DNA of 21,149 bases from a virus: the IMG/VR virus record IMGVR_UViG_3300031801_000895, positions 1 through 21,149 of that record. One strand, given 5' to 3'. The position numbers and the translations under genes were made by a program. Below the pieces are notes generated by a model. It did no database searches. It had not been told where the DNA came from and saw nothing but the letters and a program-made list of their open reading frames with translations. This document shows positions 7,741 through 13,745 of this stretch, piece by piece; positions within the stretch are counted from its first letter, which is position 1, and each line of letters opens with the position of its first letter.

Positions 7741-9420
7741 TTAGAATTGGAGGTCTTCGATGTCTTCGAGGCTGTTGCGTTCTTCCGCCCATTCCTGCTC
7801 CAGGTAGCCCCCGATCTCGGCTTCTGACGCGGAGAACTGTTCTCGTCCATCTTTGATGAGAGCCTTTCCTCGGGATCCGAAGCAGGGGGATACGCTACCG
7901 ACGAAGTAGAAGGTTTCTATAGCGCGGGTGACGGCGACGTAACCGATGTTCATCTCTTGGGCTCGTTCCCAAGGTTTGTCCGCAAGCGGATGGGGAATCA
8001 GTTCGGGGGCGAGTAGGAAGACGCGGTTTGCTTCGAGCCCCTTCGCCCGGTGGACCGACGATAACCGGATGCTGTGTTCGGGGTTGTCGTCGGCGAAGAG
8101 GAGTTCGAGTTTCGTTTTCAAGACGGGTACGTCCTTGCAGGGTTCCATGATGACACGGAGACAGTCGCACTTGTCGTTTAGGGCGATCACCCTAGACGCG
8201 GGGGCCTTGCGGGCTTGGAGTCGCTCTTGCTCTTGGGTTTGCCAAGCGGTTAGGTTTGTCTCCAGGTCTAGGATCTTGCCGGAACTGGACAGCCTTTCGA
8301 CTAGCTTAATGAGCCCCTCCCCGATGTCGCGGCCTTGCATGAATGCACGGCGACCGTCGCCAAAGAAGCGGTAGATGGTGTCGACTAGTGGGGCGTTGCA
8401 TCGGCACAGGAACATATCTCCTGGCTTCGCGATCTTGACCGCTGTGGCGTAGTCTATGACGTTTACTCCTCCTCTCGGGGCGTCGGCCATCGGTTCGATG
8501 TCGGGTACCAAGATTTGAGCCATCGCGATGACAGTCTTTGGGCAACGTCGACACACAGTGAGGGGGAGAATGTCCAGACCCCGCGACGATGCCTTGAGGG
8601 TCTTGGTCGCTCGGGGGATCGCTTCGGCATCTGCTCCGCGAAATGCGTAGATGCTTTGGCGGGTGTCGCCTACGACAACGAGCCGATCCCCGCACTTCTG
8701 GACAAGGTTTTGCTGACACTCGTTTAGGTCTTGGTATTCGTCGACACACAGCAGGTCGTGTCTGTCCGAACTGAGTCCCAAAGCGTACGGCCAGTAAATC
8801 ATGTCGTCAAAGTCGATGATGTTCCAGTCGTCGAGGTACAAGGATGCGTAGACGATCTGGCAAACGATCTCCCACAGCATGTCTTTTGACCTCGTCCAAG
8901 TGACGCTGTGATACTCCGACAAGTCGTCCATTGATTGCTCTAACGCTGCCGGTACTGCCTTGTCGGGGGTCCACTTGCTGGGCAGAAGTAGCCCTGTGTT
9001 TTTGAACAGGCTTACCATCTGGGCGATCGCGGGACGCTCGCCCGCCTTCCATGCCCAGCGGTCACGCTTTCCAAAGTTGGGGCCAACCACTTGGTCTAGG
9101 ATGTCATATGTCTTGTCCTGCTGGGGAGAGCCGACGCCTTCGTAGTTGTCGCGGATGATCTTGAAACCGAGACTGTGGAGCGTTCGGCATTGGACACCGT
9201 GCGGTACCTTGCTGCTCAGTTCCTTGGCGATGGATTTGTTGAAGGCACAAAACAGGATGCTTCTCTCCTTCGGAACCTTCTTCAAGCCTTCGACGATGGT
9301 GAATGTTTTGCCGGTACCTGCTCTGGCCGAGATGAGCAGGTGCTTGTCCGACTTTCGCATGGCGGTCCAGATGGCCTTCTGCTGCGGACTGCCGACAATT
9401 CGTTTCGCTGCGTACGACAT
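7741..9420 (-). CDS. UvrD/PcrA-type superfamily 1 DNA helicase
   Basis: A 559-residue helicase. Motifs in order: Q-motif SPQQKAIW near 11-18, Walker A SARAGTGKT at 31-39, DEYQD at 227-231, GDTRQSIYAFRGAD at 251-264, VHRAKGLE near 456-463 and YVAVTRA at 494-500. These are diagnostic of UvrD/Rep/PcrA 3'-5' helicases. The ATG at 9420 is preferred over in-frame codons up to 9603 because GGGAGAG precedes it, the Q-motif follows within a dozen residues, and the longer version would run through the terminator hairpin at 9460-9517. At 559 residues it is shorter than cellular UvrD (about 720). It is the first large gene of the replication block. Confidence 0.94.
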   Translation of the reverse strand: MSYAAKRIVGSPQQKAIWTAMRKSDKHLLISARAGTGKTFTIVEGLKKVPKERSILFCAFNKSIAKELSSKVPHGVQCRTLHSLGFKIIRDNYEGVGSPQQDKTYDILDQVVGPNFGKRDRWAWKAGERPAIAQMVSLFKNTGLLLPSKWTPDKAVPAALEQSMDDLSEYHSVTWTRSKDMLWEIVCQIVYASLYLDDWNIIDFDDMIYWPYALGLSSDRHDLLCVDEYQDLNECQQNLVQKCGDRLVVVGDTRQSIYAFRGADAEAIPRATKTLKASSRGLDILPLTVCRRCPKTVIAMAQILVPDIEPMADAPRGGVNVIDYATAVKIAKPGDMFLCRCNAPLVDTIYRFFGDGRRAFMQGRDIGEGLIKLVERLSSSGKILDLETNLTAWQTQEQERLQARKAPASRVIALNDKCDCLRVIMEPCKDVPVLKTKLELLFADDNPEHSIRLSSVHRAKGLEANRVFLLAPELIPHPLADKPWERAQEMNIGYVAVTRAIETFYFVGSVSPCFGSRGKALIKDGREQFSASEAEIGGYLEQEWAEERNSLEDIEDLQF

Positions 9421-9459
9421 GATGTACTCTCCCGTTACGGTTTGGGATTGGTTGGATAG

Positions 9460-9517
9460 GAAAAAGAAGTGCGGTGGTTGTGGACGATCTCGTGCATGTC
9501 CGAGGACGCCACCGCAC
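9460..9517 (-). terminator. Terminator-like hairpin upstream of the helicase gene
   Basis: GTGCGGTGG and CCACCGCAC (9469-9477 and 9509-9517) form a 9-bp stem around a 31-nt loop that can pair internally (CTCG/CGAG). On the minus strand it is followed by TTCTTTTTC. It lies about 115 bases past the stop at 9633 and 40 bases before the helicase start. The rest of the 9421-9632 gap shows no gene and no clear promoter to me. Confidence 0.65.
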
Positions 9518-9632
9518 ATCGAAAGAACCAGCGCCCCCGGAAAGGATCCCGAATCCGCATTACAGCTCCCGACTCGGACGGATTCAGAATATGTCTCATC
9601 CACTAAAACAGTACCGATGATACCGAGTCAGG

Positions 9633-9989
9633 TTAGCCGTCATAAAGTCCACGAAGTTCCTTAAGCGTTTTTGGATCTTGAGCCAACACCGCGTCTCCAT
9701 TCTTGACCACGATAGTCTGGCCTTCCAGAGTCGGAATGGTGGGCGCCAAGTGCTGCCCTCGGGCCGCACATCCTTCTGAAAGAGAATAGCACTCGGCGTT
9801 GTCTTCCGTCAGGTAGTCGCCGCAGCGCAGGCCGTACATGATAGGCACCTTGACCCGCGAGGGGTCGCGTTTCCAGGTCTTCACCATCCCGTTGACTCTC
9901 CATCTCTGCGGAGTTCCGTCGGCATTTAAGAACTTGATGGAGAAGATGACGGTGCCGCGGGTGAGTTTTTTAGCGTCTTGGATTCGCAT
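9633..9989 (-). CDS. Small protein of unknown function
   Basis: A 118-residue protein that I do not recognise. It starts MRIQDAKKLTRGTVIFSIKF and contains WRVNGMVKTWKRDPSRVKVP and a C-terminal part with alternating strands, suggesting a small beta-barrel-like domain followed by a short helix. Start ATG 9989 has AGAGGA upstream. It ends about 115 bases before a terminator-like hairpin, so it closes the run of small early-type genes. The dispersed 13-bp motif (copy 4) lies inside its coding region in the frame CYSLSEGC. Confidence 0.75.
   Translation of the reverse strand: MRIQDAKKLTRGTVIFSIKFLNADGTPQRWRVNGMVKTWKRDPSRVKVPIMYGLRCGDYLTEDNAECYSLSEGCAARGQHLAPTIPTLEGQTIVVKNGDAVLAQDPKTLKELRGLYDG
9774..9786 (+). 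repeat. Dispersed 13-bp motif, copy 4
   Basis: TTCTGAAAGAGAA, 12 of 13 to consensus, antisense within the 118-residue orphan gene. Confidence 0.75.
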
Positions 9990-9993
9990 CGGG

Positions 9994-10182
9994 TTAGTCC
10001 TCTTGTTCGATTTTGTCCAGTTCGTGGTACACGGTAAGCAAGTGACTGGTTGCGTTATCGATCCAACTGCATACGTCGGTTTCGTTACCTGTGGTGAGAG
10101 TTTCTAGGTCGTCTCTAGCCTCTTGCAACCAGACGATGAGGTGGGAGATGGTTACCTCTGCTTGTTGCTTTTTGCTTGGCAT
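9994..10182 (-). CDS. Very small helical protein of unknown function
   Basis: A 62-residue protein, mostly helical by composition (VTISHLIVWLQEARDDLETL) with an acidic end. It starts at ATG 10182 with AAAGGG upstream, overlaps the upstream gene by 31 bases and ends 4 bases before the next start. The tight packing and ribosome site support a real gene; no family is recognised. Confidence 0.65.
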   Translation of the reverse strand: MPSKKQQAEVTISHLIVWLQEARDDLETLTTGNETDVCSWIDNATSHLLTVYHELDKIEQED

Positions 10183-10397
10183 CCGGTGGCCCTTTCTGGG
10201 CGGAATTCGTTGGGGGTTAGCCAGGGTCCTTTGTCCATGATGTAGAGGATCTTACCTCCCGCAACGACGCTGATGTGAACGCCGACGATCTTCATGCGGG
10301 TCATGAAGAGGTTGGCTACTTGCCCGACGACTTTTGTGCCGAGCGGAAGTCTGTGAAGTGCGGTTCGTTCTAACGTACGTCGACAGGAACTTTTCAT
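10152..10397 (-). CDS. Small protein of unknown function
   Basis: An 81-residue basic protein. Start ATG 10397 overlaps the stop of the upstream gene (ATGA), the usual sign of translational coupling, with AAGG upstream. The centre (LPLGTKVVGQVANLFMTRMK, then VHISVVAGGKILYIM) looks like a small beta-rich domain. The 31-base overlap with the next gene is long but both frames look coding. No family is recognised. Confidence 0.65.
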   Translation of the reverse strand: MKSSCRRTLERTALHRLPLGTKVVGQVANLFMTRMKIVGVHISVVAGGKILYIMDKGPWLTPNEFRPERATGCQAKSNKQR

Positions 10398-10558
10398 TTG
10401 AATGTGACCTTGATTCCAGTGTAGCCATGTGATTCAGCGTAGTCGCGTGCAGCTTGCAGTTTTGAGAAACGTAGGGTACTCCTGTTTTTTCCGGTGATTT
10501 TTCGTTGCCATACGTAGGCGACGACCGGTAGCTTGCCTTTGTTAGTTCTGGCGATCAT
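10394..10558 (-). CDS. Very small basic protein of unknown function
   Basis: A 54-residue protein beginning MIARTNKGKLPVVAYVW and ending SHGYTGIKVTFK. The ATG at 10558 is chosen because AGAGGA precedes it at good spacing. An upstream in-frame ATG at 10612 has no ribosome site and lies inside the inverted repeat at 10599-10617. The beta-strand/helix pattern and ATGA coupling to the following gene support a real product, possibly a small nucleic-acid-binding domain; the function is unknown. Confidence 0.65.
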   Translation of the reverse strand: MIARTNKGKLPVVAYVWQRKITGKNRSTLRFSKLQAARDYAESHGYTGIKVTFK

Positions 10559-10598
10559 GGGTTTCCTCTTTACGGTTCGAGGGTTAGAAAAGGTAGTG

Positions 10599-11077
10599 GT
10601 GATCCCGCACATGTCCCCGGTCGAGAGTAGCTAATCAACGCAGCGTGTTACGACTTTTTCGACTTCTTAACGACCTTCTTCTTCGTGACGGCTTTCTTCG
10701 GTGCTGCCTTCTTCTTGGGAGCAGCTTTCTTCGCGGGGGCAGCTTTCTTCGGGGCTGCCTTCTTCTTCGCGGGGGCCATCGCTTCACCAGCCGATTCCTT
10801 GAGCCGATTGGCGGCCTTCGTATAAAGACCGTACAGCTTTTTGGATTCGGCTTCGTCTACAGCGCCGATTACGACCTTGGATGATTTCGTTTCCGAAACC
10901 ATGTAGAGGTTCGAGTCGGAAATGTCGGCGTAGAAGTATTCGACGTTTTTCTTGCACTCGTCGGCAGTGTTACCATCGACGACACCAGTAATAACGATTG
11001 TGGCTGTAAAATTACGCATGGTCTTTTCCTTGTTCTAACTGGAAACTGGAAATGACCAGGGACATGCGCGGAATCAC
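10599..11077. repeat. 19-bp inverted repeat flanking the histone-tailed gene
   Basis: GGGACATGYGCGGRATCAC occurs at 11059-11077 on the plus strand and at 10599-10617 on the minus strand with 17 of 19 bases equal. The pair brackets the gene at 10648-11019. In its leftward message the 5' and 3' flanks could pair, or a protein could bind both. Confidence 0.7.
10648..11019 (-). CDS. Small domain fused to histone H1-like Lys/Ala/Pro tail
   Basis: A 123-residue protein. Residues 1-80 form a small acidic domain (FTATIVITGVVDGNTADECK, then NLYMVSETKSSKVVIGAVDE) that I do not recognise. Residues 81-123 are a tail of lysine, alanine and proline with repeated KKAAP units, ending VVKKSKKS, like eukaryotic and bacterial histone H1-type tails. 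Such tails bind DNA without sequence preference, so a role in compacting or coating phage or host DNA is likely. Start ATG 11019 has AAGGA upstream. The gene is bracketed by the 19-bp inverted repeat at 10599-10617 and 11059-11077. The SSB protein carries a similar tail at its other end. Confidence 0.8.
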   Translation of the reverse strand: MRNFTATIVITGVVDGNTADECKKNVEYFYADISDSNLYMVSETKSSKVVIGAVDEAESKKLYGLYTKAANRLKESAGEAMAPAKKKAAPKKAAPAKKAAPKKKAAPKKAVTKKKVVKKSKKS

Positions 11078-11088
11078 TAGCAATGATC

Positions 11089-11359
11089 CCACATACACTC
11101 TCCAGCGAGGTTAGTTATCGTGACCTAGTTGACCAGCGTACTTGTGAGATTGCAAAAGTCTTTGTGGTTGTGCGCGCTTGCAACGTATCGTCTGAAATGC
11201 TGATTATTCGTTCTTCTGTCGGTACTGATCTATCATCTGGCCAGCCGATCCAAATCCAACGACCGATATCTGACGAGCGGAAATTCGTACGTAGTTTGCG
11301 TGCTGTTTTTATTTTCGTCATAGGAGAGTCCTTTGTGCTGTGCTGGAGAGTGTATGTGG
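11089..11359. repeat. 18-bp perfect inverted repeat flanking a small gene
   Basis: CCACATACACTCTCCAGC occurs at 11089-11106 on the plus strand and, without mismatch, at 11342-11359 on the minus strand. It brackets the gene at 11115-11321 as a 271-base unit. The left arm lies only 12 bases from the repeat arm of the neighbouring gene. Confidence 0.85.
11115..11321 (-). CDS. Small basic protein of unknown function, first gene after the leftward promoter
   Basis: A 68-residue protein starting MTKIKTARKLRTNFRSSDIG, with a central IGRWIWIGWPDD and a C-terminal SISDDTLQARTTTKTFAISQ. ATG 11321 is chosen over an in-frame codon at 11384 because AAAGGA lies just upstream and the longer version would run through the inverted repeat. 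No family is recognised; it could be a small regulator or host-takeover protein, by position only. It is bracketed by a perfect 18-bp inverted repeat and is the first coding region downstream of the promoter at 11905-11934. Confidence 0.6.
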   Translation of the reverse strand: MTKIKTARKLRTNFRSSDIGRWIWIGWPDDRSVPTEERIISISDDTLQARTTTKTFAISQVRWSTRSR

Positions 11360-11401
11360 AACCACCACGCTGCTCTGTATCCATTGCGTTTATTTCAACG
11401 A

Positions 11402-11802
11402 CCGTGCCGCGAGGCGTTTTCAGGATTTCTTACATGGCATGGCGAGCAGGCACGCCTTGTGGGGCGTTCGTGATTCCACAGCATCCGACAGGGTCTTCAT
11501 CGTATGGGTGGCGATTCTTCCTGGCATGGCGCGAGCCGTTTTCAGCCGTCCCATCATGCCGTCAACGAATATGGCGCAAACCGTTTTCAACTCGTTGGGG
11601 ATTCCGTAGGGGGGTAAGGAAGATGCTCCTCAGATGAACCCGTTTCATCGGTTATCGGGCTAGAGACCCGGCCGACTTAATCGGATACGTTTGAGATGGC
11701 TGCTGTGATACCACCGTAGGCATTTCACACGGCTATGGTCGCGCTGACCACCATCATAGGTCGTCTGACCTGCGCCACATGGTTCTGCGAACCGTTTTCA
11801 GA
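11402..11802 (+). repeat. Four copies of a CCGTTTTCA-containing repeat
   Basis: The core CGTTTTCA lies at 11415-11422, 11537-11544, 11582-11589 and 11793-11800, all in the same orientation. The left flanks are alike: CCGCGAGG, GGCGCGAGC, GGCGCAAAC and CTGCGAAC, giving the consensus GGCGCGAACCGTTTTCA. The spacing is irregular (122, 45 and 211 bases), so this is not a tandem array or CRISPR. The copies lie in the untranslated leader of the leftward message. Confidence 0.7.
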
Positions 11803-11806
11803 GGCG

Positions 11807-11831
11807 TCGGGGTTTTCGCATCCCCGATTTT
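11807..11831 (+). terminator. Rightward terminator-like hairpin in the control region
   Basis: TCGGGG (11807-11812) pairs with CCCCGA (11822-11827) around a 9-nt loop, followed by TTTT on the plus strand. It sits directly after the fourth CCGTTTTCA copy. No rightward gene precedes it, so it may insulate the divergent promoters or end a non-coding transcript. Confidence 0.5.
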
Positions 11832-11904
11832 GGGCAGCCCGCTGAGGCCAGTTCGTCGGCCTGTCCTGACTACCCGGTGCCGGTATCCATACCGTACAGT
11901 ATTC

Positions 11905-11934
11905 ATTGTACCGGTTAGATATTCTGGTTGTCAA
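11905..11934 (-). promoter_or_regulatory. Strong sigma70-type promoter for the leftward operon
   Basis: On the minus strand: -35 TTGACA (11934-11929, perfect), an 18-base spacer, -10 TACAAT (11910-11905, 5 of 6). Transcription would start near 11898 and run through a leader of about 575 nt to the first gene at 11321. It is the best promoter I see for the leftward replication block. Confidence 0.8.
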
Positions 11935-11945
11935 TCCCGATTGAC
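11930..11945. promoter_or_regulatory. Operator-like dyad over the leftward -35 box
   Basis: GTCAAT-CCCG-ATTGAC is a perfect 6-bp inverted repeat with a 4-base centre. It overlaps the -35 hexamer of the leftward promoter and is followed by a second small dyad TTCCGGGAA. This is where a repressor would compete with RNA polymerase; no repressor gene is identified in the window. Confidence 0.55.
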
Positions 11946-12026
11946 CATTCCGGGAAACTATTTTAGGTGTACAGACGTTCACCTGAGCTGGGGCTCATGA
12001 AACGAGCTGAACGCTTGTCGTGACGG

Positions 12027-12064
12027 TTGCATTTTGGTCGCATTTTGGTTGCACGTAATGCAAC
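12027..12064 (+). repeat. 11-bp helically phased direct repeats plus hairpin
   Basis: TTGCATTTTGG, TCGCATTTTGG and a partial TTGCA follow head to tail at 12027-12053 with an 11-base period, about one helical turn. The last unit begins the hairpin GTTGCA-CGTAA-TGCAAC (12048-12064). It lies just upstream of the rightward promoter and fits an activator or repressor array. Confidence 0.65.
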
Positions 12065-12079
12065 TCGCTGCTGAACGGT

Positions 12080-12108
12080 TAGACACTGGCCAGTCTGGGA
12101 GGTATGAT
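12080..12108 (+). promoter_or_regulatory. Sigma70-type promoter for the rightward operon
   Basis: -35 TAGACA (12080-12085, 5 of 6), a 17-base spacer, -10 TATGAT (12103-12108, 5 of 6). The spacer begins inside a perfect 10-bp palindrome ACTGGCCAGT (12085-12094), a likely operator. The start would be near 12115, about 35 bases before the first gene. Confidence 0.75.
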
Positions 12109-12149
12109 AAAGCAGGGAGCAGGAACGGGAATAACCTCCTAGGAATACA

Positions 12150-12617
12150 ATGGCTAAACGACAACTGCAAACGGCCAAGGCAGCGGTGGCGATTGCCCAG
12201 CTTGGCGGAATCGAGAAGACCCCGGATCCTCCCTCCCGCGTCGATTACGTTCCAAGGACAAAGGGCCAGACTAGTGGGCTCGGGATATGCATGTTCTGGT
12301 CGGCGATGTTCAAAGCGAACGGAGCGTTGCCGAAGACAAAGAAGATGACGGATGAGGAGATCAAGCGGAAGGTGATTGGTGAGTTTCCTGCGGAGAACCA
12401 GCCTCCGAGGACCCAGAGTTTTTTGGGGAAGCTGGGGGAGGTTGGGCAAAAGGGGACTGTAACCGTCAACGCTCAACGTATCATGTATAACAATGGGAAG
12501 CTTACTTCTGGCAACGTACCGGACAAGGTTAGCGTTCGGTACAACGAGGATGGGGAGGTGGTTAATGGCCGGACAGGGAAAGTTCACAGGCGGACCACGG
12601 AAGGGTCAGAGAACTGA
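12150..12617 (+). CDS. Protein of unknown function, first gene of the rightward operon
   Basis: A 155-residue basic protein that I do not recognise. It opens MAKRQLQTAKAAVAIAQLGG (helical), has a middle part LGICMFWSAMFKANGALPKT, then KMTDEEIKRKVIGEFP, and a C-terminal part rich in Asn, Gly and Lys. The start ATG 12150 has AGGA upstream and lies about 35 bases after a good promoter. It overlaps the next gene by 53 bases, so the two are probably translated together. Being promoter-proximal and divergent from the replication operon, it could be a regulator, but no helix-turn-helix is obvious and no function should be assumed. Confidence 0.75.
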   Translation: MAKRQLQTAKAAVAIAQLGGIEKTPDPPSRVDYVPRTKGQTSGLGICMFWSAMFKANGALPKTKKMTDEEIKRKVIGEFPAENQPPRTQSFLGKLGEVGQKGTVTVNAQRIMYNNGKLTSGNVPDKVSVRYNEDGEVVNGRTGKVHRRTTEGSEN

Positions 12618-13110
12618 ATACAAGGAGATCGCGTTCAAGTCGATCCATGAAGCCCGATGGGCTGCTTTCTTTGACTCCCTCAATATCGATTGGGAGTACG
12701 AGCCGGGGTGGTACGGCGATTACTTGCCCGACTTCTACCTGCCGGATTTCGACGAGTTCGTCGAGGTCAAGCCGCTGGGTTGGGAGACGCGGGTGGGCTC
12801 GTCCGACATTTGTTGGTTGAAGCTGCGCGAGGGGATCAAGCGGCTTAAGGGCGACTTGGTTCTGGTCTGTGGGTTGCCTATCTTCGATCCTAATGGAGGC
12901 ATCTGGAAGTTCTTTTGGGCAGGTCGGGTTAAACTTCAAGGCTGGGCCGGGGGAGGGAAGCCTTCTCTGAAAGAAAAAGGACTCCAACCGGGCCGGGGTT
13001 ATGTTCGCGGACTGACCGGCCGCGCCTTGCTTGGTAAGAAGATCCAGTGGCGGATTAGCTTGCGGGGCGAACATCAGTTCAACCAGAATGCGACCATACT
13101 TCATTATTGA
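12565..13110 (+). CDS. PD-(D/E)XK endonuclease-like protein
   Basis: A 181-residue protein. FKSIHEARWAAFFDSL (Glu29), then WEYEP (Glu45), YLPDFYLPDF (Asp56) and FVEVKP (Glu67, Lys69) form the E...D...E-x-K signature of small PD-(D/E)XK nucleases of the TnsA/VSR/phage-endonuclease type. ATG 12565 is chosen for GGGAGGTGG upstream and because the signature follows; longer in-frame versions start inside the preceding gene without a ribosome site. The C-terminal third (from about residue 100) is glycine- and basic-rich and may contact DNA. It would cut or nick DNA in recombination, packaging or host-genome attack; which is unknown. Confidence 0.78.
   Translation: MAGQGKFTGGPRKGQRTEYKEIAFKSIHEARWAAFFDSLNIDWEYEPGWYGDYLPDFYLPDFDEFVEVKPLGWETRVGSSDICWLKLREGIKRLKGDLVLVCGLPIFDPNGGIWKFFWAGRVKLQGWAGGGKPSLKEKGLQPGRGYVRGLTGRALLGKKIQWRISLRGEHQFNQNATILHY
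12965..12977 (+). repeat. Dispersed 13-bp motif, copy 5 (variant)
   Basis: CTCTGAAAGAAAA, 10 of 13 to consensus, on the sense strand of the rightward nuclease gene (frame SLKEKG). Confidence 0.5.
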
Positions 13111-13124
13111 GTGGAGGGTTTGAC

Positions 13125-13565
13125 GTGGCGGTGATGACGCAAGCAACCGACAAAGCTAGTCTTGCCTTGTTGAAGAAGTACGGGTATCGCGCGGACATCG
13201 TGGAGCGGTGGGTGTCTGGGAAGCGGTACGACTTCTGCGGCTTTGGCGATATCATCGCTTTCCGCAGTGTGGCTTGTGATGAGTTGCGCACGCGGCTGGG
13301 AGCGATTGACTTTAGCTTTGACGGAACACTGTGCGTACAGACATGCTCACGTGGGTCGGTTAACGCGCATGTTGAGAAGGTGACGGAGGGAAGGCCGAGA
13401 CATGCGTTGATGGATTGGTTGGAGTGCAAGGGGAATCGCTTCGAGGTGTGGGGGTGGACTGGTGGAGGGTTGGCGAGAGTCCAGAGGGTTAGCTTGTGTG
13501 GTGGAGAGTTCTTTGCGTTCGACAACTCCGAGCTTGCTGTCTTCGGTTTTGATGTCCCGAATTAA
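13125..13565 (+). CDS. Predicted nuclease-like protein, GTG start
   Basis: A 146-residue protein. RADIVERWVSGKRYDFCGFGDIIAF followed by TLCVQTCSRGSVNAHVEKV and a closing NRFEVWGW resembles a phage/bacterial group of predicted PD-(D/E)XK-fold proteins with a GDlla...vQvT core (here Asp42 and Gln72). Gln in place of Glu occurs in some members of that fold. This is recalled resemblance, not a test. GTG 13125 is chosen for GGAGG seven bases upstream; a TTG at 13107 and an ATG at 13134 are also in frame. The stop codon TAA adjoins repeat element C. It is the last gene of the rightward operon. Confidence 0.55.
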   Translation: MAVMTQATDKASLALLKKYGYRADIVERWVSGKRYDFCGFGDIIAFRSVACDELRTRLGAIDFSFDGTLCVQTCSRGSVNAHVEKVTEGRPRHALMDWLECKGNRFEVWGWTGGGLARVQRVSLCGGEFFAFDNSELAVFGFDVPN

Positions 13566-13594
13566 AACCGCGATCTGCGGTAGATACCCCTATC
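13562..13594 (-). repeat. Gene-boundary element C (hairpin plus T-run)
   Basis: On the minus strand: TGATAGGGGTATCTA, then the dyad CCGCAGATCGCGG (13568-13580), then TTTTAATT. It matches elements A, B and D. The TAA stop of the rightward operon lies inside it. Read leftward it would stop transcription coming from the convergent side. Confidence 0.7.
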
Positions 13595-13627
13595 ATTCCG
13601 GGGATAGATTCCGGGTGGTTAACCCTG

Positions 13628-13656
13628 TTGACTATTCTATATATATTTATTACACT
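13628..13656 (+). promoter_or_regulatory. Intergenic promoter between convergent operons
   Basis: -35 TTGACT (13628-13633, 5 of 6), a 17-base AT-rich spacer, -10 TACACT (13651-13656, 4 of 6). Two direct copies of ATTCCGGG (13595-13602 and 13608-13615), 13 bases apart, and a GGTTAACC palindrome lie just upstream. No gene follows on this strand. Confidence 0.5.
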
Positions 13657-13662
13657 GGGGTG

Positions 13663-13745
13663 GTTGGCCGGGGCGTCACATCAAAAATAGGTTAAAGAGG
13701 GTCACACCCCATAGGGGTACATGCCGCAGGTTGCGGATTTAATTA
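13663..13745 (+). ncRNA. Candidate small RNA of about 80 nt
   Basis: The promoter at 13628-13656 would start a transcript near 13663. It would contain the hairpin ACCCC-ATA-GGGGT (13706-13718) and end at the CCGCA/TGCGG hairpin followed by ATTTAATT (element D). There is no reading frame. It overlaps the 3' end of the sulfotransferase-like gene by only a few bases. Start and end are inferred, not seen directly. Confidence 0.35.

Larger units (their letters stand above)
11322..12149. other. Non-coding control region between divergent operons
   Basis: No reading frame here has a ribosome site or protein-like composition. From left to right it holds one arm of the 18-bp inverted repeat, four copies of a CCGTTTTCA repeat, several small hairpins (for example CGGG/CCCG near 11656-11670), a rightward terminator-like hairpin, dyads such as CGGTAT-CC-ATACCG (11881-11894), a leftward promoter, an 11-bp phased direct repeat and a rightward promoter. 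Confidence 0.7.

Noticed and set aside
8306-8749. Minus-strand 147-residue frame
   Set aside because: It is a shadow frame of the helicase gene, rich in Arg, His and Pro with no motif.
9421-9603. N-terminal extension of the helicase to 9603
   Set aside because: It would translate through a terminator-like hairpin; the ATG at 9420 has a ribosome site and is close to the Q-motif.
11420-11557. A minus-strand frame of 45 codons with repeated LKT segments
   Set aside because: The repeated peptide comes from the CCGTTTTCA DNA repeats; there is no ribosome site. It is kept as a repeat, not a gene.
11083-11637. A plus-strand open frame of 184 residues
   Set aside because: It starts inside the 18-bp inverted repeat, runs antisense through a better-supported small gene and the CCGTTTTCA repeats, and has no ribosome site.
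11585-11710. tRNA-like folding region
   Set aside because: Several small hairpins occur, but there is no T-loop, acceptor stem or consistent cloverleaf.
11402-11802. CRISPR array
   Set aside because: The four repeat copies are short, imperfect and irregularly spaced (122, 45, 211 bases).
11725-11982. A minus-strand open frame of 85 residues
   Set aside because: It would cover the leftward promoter and the terminator-like hairpin, and has no ribosome site.
11979-12587. A minus-strand open frame of 202 residues
   Set aside because: It is antisense to the first rightward gene, covers the rightward promoter, and its composition is not protein-like.
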